From Lapillicoccus jejuensis (GTDB lineage Bacteria > Actinomycetota > Actinomycetes > Actinomycetales > Dermatophilaceae), in contig NZ_VFMN01000001.1 of the NCBI RefSeq assembly GCF_006715055.1, forward strand, positions 3,534,001-3,598,000: a stretch of 64,000 bases of DNA. The letters run 5' to 3'. Both the position numbers and the translations under genes were made by a program. This document shows positions 34,762-44,507 of the stretch, one piece after another. The notes beneath the pieces are model-generated. The model had not been told where the DNA came from. It was given only the letters and a program-made list of their open reading frames with translations, and made no database searches. Numbering within the stretch: position 1 is the first letter of the stretch; each line of letters opens with the position of its first letter.

Positions 34762-35585
34762 TTGACCGCTCCGGCCGTGAGGCCGCGGACGATGAAGCGC
34801 TGGCCGAAGATCACGAGCAGCAGGGTCGGGACGAGGGCGAGGACGACGCCGGCGAGGACGAGCCCCGGGTCCTGGCCGTCGGACGTCTGCAGCTGCCCGA
34901 TCCCGATCTGGATGGTCTGGTCCGAGGGGGCCTCGGTGACGAGCAGCGGCCAGAAGTACATGTTCCAGGCGGACAGAGCGGAGTAGATGCCGAGGGCCGC
35001 GAGGGTGGGGCGCGACAGCGGCAGGAGGATCGACCAGAGGAAGCGCAGGTGCCCGGCCCCGTCGACCCGCGCCGCGTCGCGCAGCTCGGTGGGGAAGCCG
35101 AGGAAGGACTGGCGCAGCAGGAAGGTCCCGAAGCCGGACGCGAGGAACGGCAGGGCCAGCCCGGCGATGGTGTTCTTCAGCCCCCACGTCGAGACGGTGA
35201 GGTAGTTGGGGATGATGATCGCCTCGAACGGGATCATCATGGTCGACAGGAACAGCCCGAACCACAGGCCCCGCTTGCGCAGCGGCAGGAAGACGAACGC
35301 GTACGCCGCGAGGGCGCTCGTGACGACCTGCCCGACGGTGATGGCCGCGGTCTGCAGGACCGAGTTGGCGTACTGACGCCCGAGCGGGATGACCGACAGG
35401 ACGTTGCCGAAGTTCTCCGGGTGCAGACCGCTGACGGGGAAGAGCGCCGGGGGGAACGAGTTGCTGTCCTTGGTGCCCATGAAGCTGCCGACGACCCCGT
35501 AGTAGACGGGGAAGACGACGAGCAGGAAGAGGACGCCGAGGAAGAGGTACGTGAAGACGCGCGAGCCCGCGCCGGAGGTCCTCAT
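34758..35585 (-). CDS. Carbohydrate ABC transporter permease (UgpE/MalG type)
   Basis: A 275-residue permease with six hydrophobic segments and the cytoplasmic EAA loop ELRDAARVDGAGHLRFLWSILLPLSRP that meets the ATPase. The N terminus MRTSGAGSRVFTYLFLG and the periplasmic loop ENFGNVLSVIPLGRQYANSV fit UgpE/MalG. The ATG overlaps the stop of the first permease gene, and its own stop overlaps the binding-protein start. Confidence 0.92.
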   Translation of the reverse strand: MRTSGAGSRVFTYLFLGVLFLLVVFPVYYGVVGSFMGTKDSNSFPPALFPVSGLHPENFGNVLSVIPLGRQYANSVLQTAAITVGQVVTSALAAYAFVFLPLRKRGLWFGLFLSTMMIPFEAIIIPNYLTVSTWGLKNTIAGLALPFLASGFGTFLLRQSFLGFPTELRDAARVDGAGHLRFLWSILLPLSRPTLAALGIYSALSAWNMYFWPLLVTEAPSDQTIQIGIGQLQTSDGQDPGLVLAGVVLALVPTLLLVIFGQRFIVRGLTAGAVK

Positions 35586-36535
35586 CGGTAGAACACCTTC
35601 CGCTCGAGGATGCCGAACTGCACCGCGGTGACGGCGAGCACGACGAGGAGGAGGACGACCGCCTGCGCCGAGGCGTAGCCGAAGTTGCTGTTGTTGTTGT
35701 TGAACGCCTGGTCGTAGATCGAGTAGACGAGGGTCGTCGTGCGCCGCTCTGGGCCGCCGACGGTGAGGATCTTGATCTGCCCGAAGCTCTGCAGCGCCTG
35801 CACCGTCCCGGTGACGACGAGGAAGAACAGCTGCGGGGTGACGAGCGGCAGGATGATCGAGCGGTTGAGCCGCCAGCCGGCCGCGCCGTCGAGGCGGGCC
35901 GCCTCGACCACCTCCTCGTCGACGGCGCCGAGACCCGCGCTGAGGATGAGCAGGTTGTAGCCCAGCTGCATCCACACCGACGTCGCGCACACCGACCACA
36001 GGGCGAGGTCGGGGTTGGTCAGCCACTGGACGGGACCGGCGCCGACGTACGACAGCAGGCCGTTGAGCACGCCGGACGCCGGGTTGTAGAGCACCTGGAA
36101 GACGACCGAGGCGGTCGCCACCGAGAAGGCGAAGGGCAGCGCGAAGGCGGTGCGGAAGAAGCGGATCCCGCGGATGCGCCCCTGGAGCGCCAGCGCGATG
36201 GCCAGGGCGATGGCGATGCTGGGGACGACGGTGGCCACGACGAAGGCGATGGTCACGAGGATGGTCTGCCCGAAGTCCGGGTCGGAGAACATCTGCGCGT
36301 AGTTGTCGGTGCCGACGAAGCCGGCCGGGCGGCCGATGATGTCGGTGCCCTGGAACGACAGGACGATCGAGCGGACCAGCGGGTAGAACACGAAGAGCGC
36401 GAAGACGAGGAGCGCCGGGGCCAGGTAGGCCAGGCCCAGCCACCCCCCGCCGCGCCGTCCCGGGCCCCGGGGTCGGCCTCGGGCCTCCTCGGTGGTGCGC
36501 GCGGGGGCGGGCGCGGTGGGCGTCGTCGCGGTCAC
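35582..36535 (-). CDS. Carbohydrate ABC transporter permease (UgpA/MalF type)
   Basis: A 317-residue permease, first gene of the transport operon. After a disordered, Pro/Arg-rich N terminus (residues 1-30) come six or so helices, and the EAA loop EEVVEAARLDGAAGWRLNRSIILPLV. The GTG start follows TAGGGT by 8 nt, which gives the operon a leaderless or nearly leaderless promoter. Confidence 0.92.
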   Translation of the reverse strand: MTATTPTAPAPARTTEEARGRPRGPGRRGGGWLGLAYLAPALLVFALFVFYPLVRSIVLSFQGTDIIGRPAGFVGTDNYAQMFSDPDFGQTILVTIAFVVATVVPSIAIALAIALALQGRIRGIRFFRTAFALPFAFSVATASVVFQVLYNPASGVLNGLLSYVGAGPVQWLTNPDLALWSVCATSVWMQLGYNLLILSAGLGAVDEEVVEAARLDGAAGWRLNRSIILPLVTPQLFFLVVTGTVQALQSFGQIKILTVGGPERRTTTLVYSIYDQAFNNNNSNFGYASAQAVVLLLVVLAVTAVQFGILERKVFYR

Positions 36536-36543
36536 GGTTGGCG

Positions 36544-36549
36544 ACCCTA
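36544..36549 (-). promoter_or_regulatory. -10 box (TAGGGT) for the ugp-like operon
   Basis: TAGGGT on the minus strand, 8 nt before the GTG of the first permease gene. Confidence 0.45.
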
Positions 36550-36565
36550 GCCCACGGGCCGGCAG

Positions 36566-36949
36566 TTATTCCTGCGTCGGGGCGACGAGCCGGCCGACGA
36601 GCCGGTCGAGCTCGGCGGCCGGGTCCGCGCAGACGCCGCCGTGCCGCGGGCCGGGCTGGACGACGGTCGACCGGGAGGCGGTCAGCCACCCGAACCGCTG
36701 ACCCGGTGTCTCGAGCGTCGGCAGGCCGCGACCGGTCTCGCCCCGGCACACCGCCCGGACGGCGTCCAGCGCGCGCCGGACCCCGTCGAGCGACAGCCCG
36801 GGGGCGAAGGCGGTCAGCCGCTGCTCGTCGAGGGCGAAGCCGGCGCCGAGGAAGTCGGCGCTCTGCGCGAAGAGGACGACGCCGACGTTGACGAACTCCT
36901 CGCGCTCGACGCGGGGGACGCAGCGCAGGACGACGTACTGGTAGGGCAC
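36566..36949 (-). CDS. DUF3037 family protein
   Basis: A 127-residue DUF3037 protein: YQYVVLRCVPRVEREEFVNVGVVLF at the N terminus is the family signature, followed by LDEQRLTAFAPGLSLDGVRRALD and a RFGWLTASRSTVVQPGPRHGG block. GTG at 36949 is chosen because homology begins right there; a GTG at 37015, 1 nt before the HipA-like stop, would add 22 poorly conserved residues. The pairing with a HipA-like gene immediately upstream is widespread in bacteria; the function is unknown. Confidence 0.88.
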   Translation of the reverse strand: MPYQYVVLRCVPRVEREEFVNVGVVLFAQSADFLGAGFALDEQRLTAFAPGLSLDGVRRALDAVRAVCRGETGRGLPTLETPGQRFGWLTASRSTVVQPGPRHGGVCADPAAELDRLVGRLVAPTQE

Positions 36950-37016
36950 GAGGTCACCCTTATCGGCGGTCGAGCCGCTGGTGCGGATGTTGGTCGAGCC
37001 GGTCACCGAGGGCACG

Positions 37017-37775
37017 TCAGGCTCCCGGCACCCAGGCGGTGGACGCCAGGCGTGCGGCCAGCAGGTCGCCGTACGCGGCGCGGACGGCCGCGACGTCGGG
37101 CAGGTACGGCGTCGTCTCGAGCCACTCGTCGGGCACGTCGGCGACGACGGCGGCGACCGCGTCGGGCGTGAGCCGCGCGGCGAGCTCGTCGTGCCGGGGC
37201 GCGACGGGGGCGGCGACGTCGCGCAGGACGTGGCGCGAGACGTCGTACGGGAGCCCGGCGAAGCGGGCCGGGTCGGGCGCCTTCGACGGCCACGAGTGGT
37301 GCACGTAGAGCGCCGCGCCGTGGTCGATGGCCCAGGTGGCGCCGTTCCACACGAGCAGGTTGGGGTTGGCCCAGGTGCGGTCGACGTTGGCGGTGAGCGC
37401 GTCGAGCCAGACGATCCGGGCGGCGAGGTCGGGCGGCGGGGGAGCGCTGCCGTCGTAGCCGAAGGCGCCGGGCAGCAGGTCGACCCCGAGGTTGAGCCCG
37501 AGGCTCGCGGTGAGCAGGTCCTGGACCTCCTCGTCGGCCTCGTAGCGCGCGATCGGGGCGTCGAGGTCGAGCAGGACGAGGCGGGGTACGGGCACGTCGA
37601 CGAGTGCGGCGAGCCCGGCGACGACGATCTCGGCGACGAGGACCTTGACCCCCTGGCCGGCCCCGCGGAACTTCGCGACGTAGGTCCCGAGGTCGGCCGC
37701 CTCGACGACCCCGGGCAGCGAGCCGCCCTCGCGCAGCGGCGTGACGTAGCGCGTCACCGTGGTCCGCTCCAGCAC
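37017..37775 (-). CDS. HipA-like kinase family protein
   Basis: A 252-residue protein with the HipA-like kinase core but much shorter than HipA toxins (about 440). Features: nucleotide loop GGSLPGVVEAADLGTYVAKFRGAGQG at residues 17-42, the catalytic-loop-like LTANVDRTWANPNLLVW, and the metal-binding IDHGAAL that matches the DFG-like IDHG of this fold. The N-terminal dimerisation domain of HipA is missing. GTG follows TAGGCT by 6 nt, and that box overlaps the stop codon of the MFS gene upstream. No HipB-like antitoxin is present; DUF3037 is the partner. Confidence 0.85.
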   Translation of the reverse strand: MLERTTVTRYVTPLREGGSLPGVVEAADLGTYVAKFRGAGQGVKVLVAEIVVAGLAALVDVPVPRLVLLDLDAPIARYEADEEVQDLLTASLGLNLGVDLLPGAFGYDGSAPPPPDLAARIVWLDALTANVDRTWANPNLLVWNGATWAIDHGAALYVHHSWPSKAPDPARFAGLPYDVSRHVLRDVAAPVAPRHDELAARLTPDAVAAVVADVPDEWLETTPYLPDVAAVRAAYGDLLAARLASTAWVPGA

Positions 37776-37781
37776 GCGTGC

Positions 37782-37787
37782 AGCCTA
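37782..37787 (-). promoter_or_regulatory. Leaderless-type -10 box (TAGGCT) for the HipA-like gene
   Basis: TAGGCT on the minus strand, 6 nt before the GTG. Its first three bases TAG are also the stop codon of the upstream MFS gene (37785-37787). Confidence 0.5.
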
Positions 37788-39050
37788 GGGGAGCGCCGCC
37801 ACGACCTCGTCGCGGGACCGCCAGCGCCGCAGCACGACGACGGCGAGGACGGCGTACCAGGCGGCGGCGCCCAGCAGCACCGGCACGGACGCCCCGTCGG
37901 CCGGCAGGACGAGCGCCGCGACGACGACGCCAAGGATGAGCGCCACGTTGAACAGGACGTCGTACAGGGTGAACAGGCGCCCGCGGTAGACGTCGGGGAC
38001 CACGCGCTGCACCGTCGTGTCGATGGTGATCTTCACCGCCTGGGTGGCGACGCCGGTGGCGAACGAGGTGACGGTCACCGACCACGGGCTGAGCACGGCG
38101 GCGGGCAGCAGCAGCGCGACCGCGCCGACGAGGGAGGCGGCGGCGACGTACCGCCGCGACCCCAGCCGCGGCTCGAGCACGGGGGTGAGTACGGCGGCCA
38201 GCCCGAAGCCGAGCCCGGCCGCGCCGACCGCGATCCCGACCCCCTCGAACCCGGTGCCGCCGCCGGGGAAATGCCGCCGGTAGAGCAGCACCGTCGCGAC
38301 GATCATCACCGCGTAGGGCACCCGGACCGCCCACGCCACCCCGAGACCGAGCCGGGCCAGCGCCGGCAGGTTGCGGACGGCGTCGACCAGCCCGGCCACG
38401 ACGTGCCGCACGGCCTCGCGGACCTCGTCCCCGGCCTCGCCGAGGGCCGGGCCGAGGAAGGGCAGCCGCAGCGCGAGCAGCGCCGCCAGCCCGTACGACG
38501 CCGCGCCCGCGAGCAGGATCGCCGCGTCGCTCCCGCCGACGGCGCGGACCGACCCGCCGAGCCCCAGCCCGATGAGGTAGGTGAGGCTGCCGCAGGTCGG
38601 TCCCACGGAGTTGGCGACGACGAGCAGCGCCGGGGGCGTGACGAGCGGCAGCCCCGCCGACAGACCGGCGAGCAGGAAGCGGTTGACCGAGAAGGCGACC
38701 AGCACGAGGACGTAGAACAGCGGTCCGGCGTCACCGCGGGCGACGTCGGCCGCGACGAGCCCGAGCAGCGCCACCCGCACCGCGTTGGAGAGCACGATCG
38801 TGCGCCGCCTCGGCCACCGGTCGAGGACGACCCCGACGAAGGGGCCGAGGGCGGTGAACGGCAGCAGCACCAGCGCGAACGCGACGGCGATCGATGGCGC
38901 GTCGGGCGCCCGCTCGGGGGAGAAGAGGATGCTCGAGGCGAGCGCGGCCTGGAACACGCCGTCGGCCGTCTGCGAGACGAGCCGCACCGCGAAGAGCCGG
39001 CGGAAACCCGGCAGCCGGAGCACCGCGGCGAGCTGGCGCAGGAAGGTCAC
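37785..39050 (-). CDS. MFS transporter
   Basis: A 421-residue 12-helix permease. The RLVSQTADGVFQAALASSILF N terminus and the DRWPRRRTIVLSNAVRVALLG loop after helix 2 (the motif A position) are seen in MFS proteins of the MDR/enterobactin-exporter-like branch. The substrate is unknown. GTG start with TAGGCT 8 nt upstream. Confidence 0.87.
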   Translation of the reverse strand: MTFLRQLAAVLRLPGFRRLFAVRLVSQTADGVFQAALASSILFSPERAPDAPSIAVAFALVLLPFTALGPFVGVVLDRWPRRRTIVLSNAVRVALLGLVAADVARGDAGPLFYVLVLVAFSVNRFLLAGLSAGLPLVTPPALLVVANSVGPTCGSLTYLIGLGLGGSVRAVGGSDAAILLAGAASYGLAALLALRLPFLGPALGEAGDEVREAVRHVVAGLVDAVRNLPALARLGLGVAWAVRVPYAVMIVATVLLYRRHFPGGGTGFEGVGIAVGAAGLGFGLAAVLTPVLEPRLGSRRYVAAASLVGAVALLLPAAVLSPWSVTVTSFATGVATQAVKITIDTTVQRVVPDVYRGRLFTLYDVLFNVALILGVVVAALVLPADGASVPVLLGAAAWYAVLAVVVLRRWRSRDEVVAALP

Positions 39051-39163
39051 GTACGAGGAGCCTAGAGCGGCGACGCCGCTGCCGTGTCGGGTTCCGGGTG
39101 CGCGGGTAGCGTCGTACCGGCCGGTCCGCCGGCCGTCCCGCTCCCGAGACCGAAGGAGAGTCC

Positions 39164-39709
39164 GTGCCCGACTACAGCCACGACCCGTACGCCGCCCTGC
39201 CGCAGGTGCCGTCGTTCGAGGTCACCTCCACCGACGTCGCCGACGGCGAGACGCTGAAGAGCCCGCAGGTGAGCGGCATCTTCGGCGCCGGCGGCGAGGA
39301 CGTCTCCCCGCAGCTGAGCTGGTCCGGCTTCCCGGAGGGGACCAAGAGCTTCGCCGTCACGGTCTACGACCCGGACGCCCCGACCGCGGCCGGTTTCTGG
39401 CACTGGGCCGTGTTCGACATCCCGGCCTCGGTCACCGAGCTCCCCACCGGCGCGGGCGACGCGCAGGGCTCCGGTCTGCCCGACGGGGCCAAGCAGCTGA
39501 CGGTCGACGGCGGGGTGCGCCAGTACCTCGGCGCCGCGCCGCCGCCCGGGCACGGCCACCACCGCTACTTCGTCGTCGTCCACGCCGTCGACGTCGAGCA
39601 CCTCGACGTGCCCGACGACGCGACGCCGACCATCCTCGGCTTCAACCTGTTCTCGCACACGATCGGCCGCGGCCGGATCGTGCCGGTCTACGAGGTCGCC
39701 GGCGACTGA
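39164..39709 (+). CDS. YbhB/YbcL family Raf kinase inhibitor-like (PEBP) protein
   Basis: A 181-residue phosphatidylethanolamine-binding-like protein. Family blocks are [27 protein letters not shown] (the DPDAP motif), [21 protein letters not shown], and the [18 protein letters not shown] loop (GHGPHRY type). It carries no signal peptide. GAAGGAGAG lies just upstream of the GTG. The 3' end overlaps the convergent ackA gene by 22 bp. Confidence 0.93.
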   Translation: MPDYSHDPYAALPQVPSFEVTSTDVADGETLKSPQVSGIFGAGGEDVSPQLSWSGFPEGTKSFAVTVYDPDAPTAAGFWHWAVFDIPASVTELPTGAGDAQGSGLPDGAKQLTVDGGVRQYLGAAPPPGHGHHRYFVVVHAVDVEHLDVPDDATPTILGFNLFSHTIGRGRIVPVYEVAGD

Positions 39710-40926
39710 CCGGCGTCCGACGACCGCACGACCGCGGCGGCCTGCCGCGCGATCTCCCGCTCCTCGTCGGTCGGGACGACGAGGACGGTGACCGGGCTGC
39801 CGGGGGTGGAGACGACGTGCTCGCCCCCGGTGGCCCGGTCGTTCGCGTCCTGGTCGAGGTGGATTCCCAGGATCTCCATTCCCGAGAGGGCACGCGAGCG
39901 CACCACGGGAGCGTGCTCGCCGACGCCCCCGGTGAGGACGACGGCGTCGAGCCGGCCCAGCGCGGCGGCGTACGCGCCGACGTACTTGCGCAGCCGGTAG
40001 GTCATGACGCCGAGGGCGAGCTCGGCGTCGGCGTCCCCGCCGCGCGCCGCCGCGACGACCTCGCGGACGTCGCTGCGTCCGGCCAGCGCCAGCAGCCCGG
40101 AGCGGGTGGAGACGTCCCGGTCGAACTCCTCGGCGCCGATCCCGGACCGGGCCAGGTGCCCCGGCACCGCCGGGTCGAGGTCACCGGAGCGGGTGCCCAT
40201 GACGAGTCCCTCGACCGGACCGAGCCCCATCGAGGTGTCGATGCTGCGCCCGCCGAGGATCGCGGCGGCGCTGGCCCCGTTGCCCAGGTGCAGCACGACC
40301 ATCGCGGTCTGCTCGAGCGGGCGGCCGAGCAGCTGCGCCGCCCGGCGCGAGACGAAGGCGTACGACGTCCCGTGGAAGCCGTAGCGCCGCACGCCGTGCT
40401 CCTCGCGCCAGGCCCGCGGGACGGCGTACGTGTGGGCCCGGGCGGGCAGGTCGTGGTGGAAGGCCGTGTCGAAGACGGCGACCTGCGGCACGCCGGCGAA
40501 GTGCTCGCGGGCCAGGCGGATCCCCTCGAGGTTGGCCGGGTTGTGCAGGGGCGCGAGCGGCACGAGCTCCTCGACCGCGGCGAGGACGTCGTCGTCGACG
40601 AGGACCGGGTCGGCGAAGCGCTCACCGCCGTGGACGACCCGGTGGCCGACGGCGGTCAGCTCGAGGTCGTCGAGGTCGGGGCCGTACTGCGCGAAGGAGT
40701 CCAGCAGGGCGGCGAAGGCCTCGCCGGCGTCGGCGCAGCGCTGCGAGCGCGGGTGCTCGTCGTCGCCGACGGTGTGGTGGACGTTCTCGTCATCACCGCC
40801 GTCCTCGCCGATCCGCTCGACCAGCCCCGAGGCCAGCGGCGCCGACCCGTCGGGCGCGTCGGCGTCGAGCAGCTGGTACTTGAGCGACGACGACCCGGCG
40901 TTGACGACGAGGACGAGGGTGCTCAC
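39688..40926 (-). CDS. ackA: Acetate kinase
   Basis: A 412-residue kinase that interconverts acetyl phosphate + ADP and acetate + ATP. N terminus [17 protein letters not shown] is the sugar-kinase-fold phosphate 1 motif; other family blocks are [61 protein letters not shown] and GTRSGDLDP. Catalytic and binding residues are all in place. It starts at GTG, overlapping the pta stop codon. Confidence 0.97.
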   Translation of the reverse strand: MSTLVLVVNAGSSSLKYQLLDADAPDGSAPLASGLVERIGEDGGDDENVHHTVGDDEHPRSQRCADAGEAFAALLDSFAQYGPDLDDLELTAVGHRVVHGGERFADPVLVDDDVLAAVEELVPLAPLHNPANLEGIRLAREHFAGVPQVAVFDTAFHHDLPARAHTYAVPRAWREEHGVRRYGFHGTSYAFVSRRAAQLLGRPLEQTAMVVLHLGNGASAAAILGGRSIDTSMGLGPVEGLVMGTRSGDLDPAVPGHLARSGIGAEEFDRDVSTRSGLLALAGRSDVREVVAAARGGDADAELALGVMTYRLRKYVGAYAAALGRLDAVVLTGGVGEHAPVVRSRALSGMEILGIHLDQDANDRATGGEHVVSTPGSPVTVLVVPTDEEREIARQAAAVVRSSDAGQSPATS

Positions 40927-43028
40927 GGGTTCTCCTGGTGTTCCTCGGCGGCCTGGATCGCGGTGATGGCCACCGTGTTGACGATGTCGCGGACCAGGGC
41001 GCCGCGGCTGAGGTCGTTGACCGGACGGCGCAGGCCCTGCAGCACGGGGCCGACGGCGACCGCGCCGGCGCTGCGCTGGACCGCCTTGTAGGTGTTGTTG
41101 CCCGTGTTGAGGTCCGGGAACACGAGGACCGTCGCGCGCCCGGCGACGAGCGAGTCCTTGAGCTTGGTGGCGGCGACGGCCTGGTCGACCGCGGCGTCGT
41201 ACTGGATCGGCCCCTCGACGGACAGCCCCGGGGCGCGGTCGCGGACCAGCGCCGTCGCGGCGCGGACCTTGTCGACGTCGGCGCCGCTGCCCGACCCGCC
41301 GGTCGAGTAGGAGAGCATCGCCACCCGCGGCTCGACGCCGAACTGGGCCGCCGTCCGCGCCGAGGAGATCGCGATGTCGGCCAGCTGCTCGGCGGTCGGG
41401 TCCGGGTTGACGGCGCAGTCGCCGTAGACCAGGACCCGGTCGGCCAGGCACATGAACATCACCGACGACACGACGCTCGTCCCCGGCACGGTGCGCACGA
41501 CCTCGAGGGCGGGGCGGATCGTGTGCGCCGTCGTGTGCACCGAGCCCGACACCATCCCGTCGGCGAGGCCGTCGAGGACCATCATCGTGCCGAAGTAGGA
41601 GACGTCGACGACGGTGTCCCAGGCCTGCTCGGCGGTCACCCCCCGGTGCGCGCGCAGCTCGGCGTACTCGCGGGCGAAGCGCCGCCGCAGCCCGTGGGCG
41701 ACCGACGCCTCGTCGGCGTCGTGCGGGTCGAGGACGGTCGCGCCGGACACGTCGAGTCCCAGCTGCGCCGCCCGCGCCCGGACGACCGCGGGGTCACCGA
41801 GCAGGGTGAGCCGCACGACGCGGCGCCGCAGCAGCTCGTCGGCGGCGGCGAGGATGCGCGGCTCCTCGCCCTCGGGCAGGACGATGTGCCGGTCGGCGGC
41901 GCGGGCCCGGTCGAGGAGCCGGTGCTCGAACATCAGCGGGGTGACGACGTCGCCGGCCGACACGTCGGCGGCGTCGAGCAGGGCCTCGGTGTCGACGTGG
42001 TGCTCGACGAGGGCGAGCGCGGTCGCGACCTTGCGGGTCGAGGTGCGGGTCAGGCGCGGCGTCACCGCCGACAGCGCCGCCGCCGTCTCCATCGTCCCCG
42101 TCGCGCAGCGCACCACCGGGACGTGGACCTCGAGGCCCTCGACGAGCCGGCCCACCGTCGGGGGCAGGTCGAGGCCGCCGTTGAGGACGATCCCCGACGG
42201 CGTGGGGAAGGTGGCCGACCGGTGCGCCAGGAGCAGCCCGAGCAGGACGTCGGCGCGGTCGCCCGGGGCGACGACGAGGCAGCCCTCGACCAGTCGCTCG
42301 AGCACGTTCGGCATCGTCATCGCCGCGACGACGAGGCCGGTGGCCTCGCGGTCGAGCAGGCCGTCGTCGCCGACGACCAGCTGGCCGCCGACCGCCGCGG
42401 ACAGCTCGCGGACGGTGGGCGAGTCGAGGACGACGTCGGACGGGACGACGTACGCCGGCGCGTCGCCACCCCGGGCGAGCCGCTCGCCGACCGCCGCGGC
42501 CGACGCCGGGTCGACGCGGTTGGCGACGACGGCGAGGACGCGGGCGTGGTGCGCGCGGGCCTCGTCGAGGGTGACGGCGGCCGCCGTCGCGACCTGCTCC
42601 GGGGTGCGCCCGGACCCCGCCACGACGAGGACCATCGGGGTGCCGAGGTTGGCGGCCAGCGTGGCGTTCCAGGCGAACTCGGTCGGCGACGCGATGTCGG
42701 TGTAGTCCGAGCCGACGACGAGGACGGCGTCGCACCGGTCGGCGACGGCGTGGTAGCGCTCGACGACGGTGGCCATCGCGGCCTCCGGGTCGCGGTGCAC
42801 GTCGTCGTAGCCGACGCCGGCGGCGTCCAGCGGCGCGAGGGTGCCCTCGGGCAGCCGCGACAGCAGCAGGTCGAGGACGTGGTCGGCGGCCGGGTCGACG
42901 TCGCGGACGATGGGGCGGAACACCCCCACGCGCCCGACGCGCCGGCTCAGCCGGTCGAGCAGCCCGAGGGCGACGGCGGACTTGCCCGACCGTCCCTCGG
43001 CGGAGGCGACGTAGAGGCTCGTGGCCAT
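40923..43028 (-). CDS. pta: Phosphate acetyltransferase (long form)
   Basis: A 701-residue enzyme converting acetyl-CoA and phosphate to acetyl phosphate. The N-terminal half is the BioD-like P-loop domain (SAEGRSGKSAVALGLLDRL) joined to a DRTGG domain; the C-terminal third is the catalytic PTA_PTB domain (IVLPEGEEPRILAAADEL, MSGSVHTTAHTIRPALEVVRTVPGTSVVSSVMFM, GGSGSGADVDKVRAAT). The order pta-ackA with overlapping codons is typical. ATG follows TAGCGT by 6 nt. Confidence 0.96.
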   Translation of the reverse strand: MATSLYVASAEGRSGKSAVALGLLDRLSRRVGRVGVFRPIVRDVDPAADHVLDLLLSRLPEGTLAPLDAAGVGYDDVHRDPEAAMATVVERYHAVADRCDAVLVVGSDYTDIASPTEFAWNATLAANLGTPMVLVVAGSGRTPEQVATAAAVTLDEARAHHARVLAVVANRVDPASAAAVGERLARGGDAPAYVVPSDVVLDSPTVRELSAAVGGQLVVGDDGLLDREATGLVVAAMTMPNVLERLVEGCLVVAPGDRADVLLGLLLAHRSATFPTPSGIVLNGGLDLPPTVGRLVEGLEVHVPVVRCATGTMETAAALSAVTPRLTRTSTRKVATALALVEHHVDTEALLDAADVSAGDVVTPLMFEHRLLDRARAADRHIVLPEGEEPRILAAADELLRRRVVRLTLLGDPAVVRARAAQLGLDVSGATVLDPHDADEASVAHGLRRRFAREYAELRAHRGVTAEQAWDTVVDVSYFGTMMVLDGLADGMVSGSVHTTAHTIRPALEVVRTVPGTSVVSSVMFMCLADRVLVYGDCAVNPDPTAEQLADIAISSARTAAQFGVEPRVAMLSYSTGGSGSGADVDKVRAATALVRDRAPGLSVEGPIQYDAAVDQAVAATKLKDSLVAGRATVLVFPDLNTGNNTYKAVQRSAGAVAVGPVLQGLRRPVNDLSRGALVRDIVNTVAITAIQAAEEHQENP

Positions 43029-43032
43029 GCGC

Positions 43033-44502
43033 TCACGCTAGCGGCTGCGGGGCGAGCGGCCGGTCCCGGACGAGGAGCCACGACGTGAGTGCGCCGACGA
43101 GCAGCAGGACGCTGCAGGCGAGCATCGCCGTCCGGTAGCCCGCGGTGAGGACGCCCGGCTGGGTGTAGTCGGCGCCGCCGAGCCCGACCGCGGCGGGCAG
43201 CACGGCGACGGCGAGCAGCCCGCCGGTGCGCGCGACGGCGTTGTTGACCCCGCTGGCCGTCCCGGCGTAGCGGTCCGGCGCGGCCGCGAGGACGGTCGCG
43301 GTGAGCGGCGCGACGAGCAGGCACAGCCCGAGCCCGAAGACGGCGACGCCGGGCAGCACCCCCAGCCAGTACGACGACCCGTCGTCGACCCGCGCGAGCA
43401 GCGCCACCCCGGCCGCGCAGAGCACCGGCCCGGCCGCCATCGGGCGGCGCGGTCCGATGCGGGCGGCGAGCTCACCGCCTCGTCCAGCGAGCAGCAGCAT
43501 GAGGATCGTCAACGGAAGCGTCGCCGTCCCCGCCTCGAGCGGCGTGTAGCGCAGCGAGGTCTGCAGCTGGAGGGTGAGGAAGAACAGGACCCCGCCGAGG
43601 GCGGCGTACGTCAGCAGGGTCATGACGTTGGCGCCGGTGAACTGCCGGTCGGTGAACAGGCTCGGCGGCACCATCGGGTGCCGCTCGCGGTCCTCGAGGA
43701 CCACGAAGCCGCCGAGCAGCAGCAGCCCGACGGCGACGACGAGCGTCGTCCCGAGCGCCCCGAGGCGGGTGGCCTCGACGAAGCCGTACGTCGTCGTCGC
43801 GAGGGCGACCGCGGCCAGCGCCGCGCCGCGGACGTCCAGGTGCCGGTCGGCCTGCTCGTCGCGGGTCTCGGGGACGCACCGGCGGGCGACGACGACGGTG
43901 ACGACGGCCAGCGGGACGTTGAGCAGGAAGGCCCAGCGCCAGCTCGCGGCCTGGACGAGGTAGCCGCCGACGAACGGGCCGGCGGCGCCGGCGATCCCGC
44001 CGAGCCCGGTCCACCGGCCGATGGCGCGGGCCCGGTCGGGCCGCGCGATCGTCGCCTCGACCATGGCCAGGCTGCCGGGGGTGAGCAGCGCCGCGCCGAC
44101 GCCCTGCAGCACACGGGCCACGATGAGCTGCCAGGGCGTGAGCGCGACCCCGCAGAGCGCTGACGCGACGGCGAACCACACGACCCCGACGACGAAGACG
44201 CGGCGGCGGCCGAGCCGGTCGCCGAGCGAGCCGCCGAGCAGGATGAGCGAGGCGAGGGTGACGAGGTAGCCGTTGGAGACCCACTGCAGGTCGGCGAGGC
44301 TCGCGTCGAGGTCGTCGCCGATCCGGACGACCGCCACGTTGACGACGGTCGAGTCGAGCATGGCCATGCCGCTGCCGAGCACGGCGGCGGCGACGATCCC
44401 GCGACCGCGGGCCGAGGCGAGCGGGACGAGTCCGGGCCCGCCGGACCCCGCGGAGCCGCCGGCCGGGAGCGCGCCGTGGGCCTCGGGCGGGGGCGTGGTC
44501 AC
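43033..44502 (-). CDS. MFS transporter, DHA2/EmrB-QacA type
   Basis: A 489-residue exporter with about 14 hydrophobic segments. Marks include MAMLDSTVVNVAVVRIGDDL near residues 38-57, LGGSLGDRLGRRRVFVVG (motif A), and the FLLNVPLAV segment after SWRWAF. The start GTG at 44502 begins just before homology. It is divergent from the hydroxy-acid oxidase gene with 17 bp between start codons, so the two promoters overlap. Its stop codon sits inside the pta promoter region. Confidence 0.89.
   Translation of the reverse strand: MTTPPPEAHGALPAGGSAGSGGPGLVPLASARGRGIVAAAVLGSGMAMLDSTVVNVAVVRIGDDLDASLADLQWVSNGYLVTLASLILLGGSLGDRLGRRRVFVVGVVWFAVASALCGVALTPWQLIVARVLQGVGAALLTPGSLAMVEATIARPDRARAIGRWTGLGGIAGAAGPFVGGYLVQAASWRWAFLLNVPLAVVTVVVARRCVPETRDEQADRHLDVRGAALAAVALATTTYGFVEATRLGALGTTLVVAVGLLLLGGFVVLEDRERHPMVPPSLFTDRQFTGANVMTLLTYAALGGVLFFLTLQLQTSLRYTPLEAGTATLPLTILMLLLAGRGGELAARIGPRRPMAAGPVLCAAGVALLARVDDGSSYWLGVLPGVAVFGLGLCLLVAPLTATVLAAAPDRYAGTASGVNNAVARTGGLLAVAVLPAAVGLGGADYTQPGVLTAGYRTAMLACSVLLLVGALTSWLLVRDRPLAPQPLA
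43035..43040 (-). promoter_or_regulatory. Leaderless-type -10 box (TAGCGT) for pta-ackA
   Basis: TAGCGT on the minus strand, 6 nt before the pta ATG; it touches the stop codon of the upstream MFS gene (43033-43035). Confidence 0.5.
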
Positions 44503-44507
44503 CGCCG

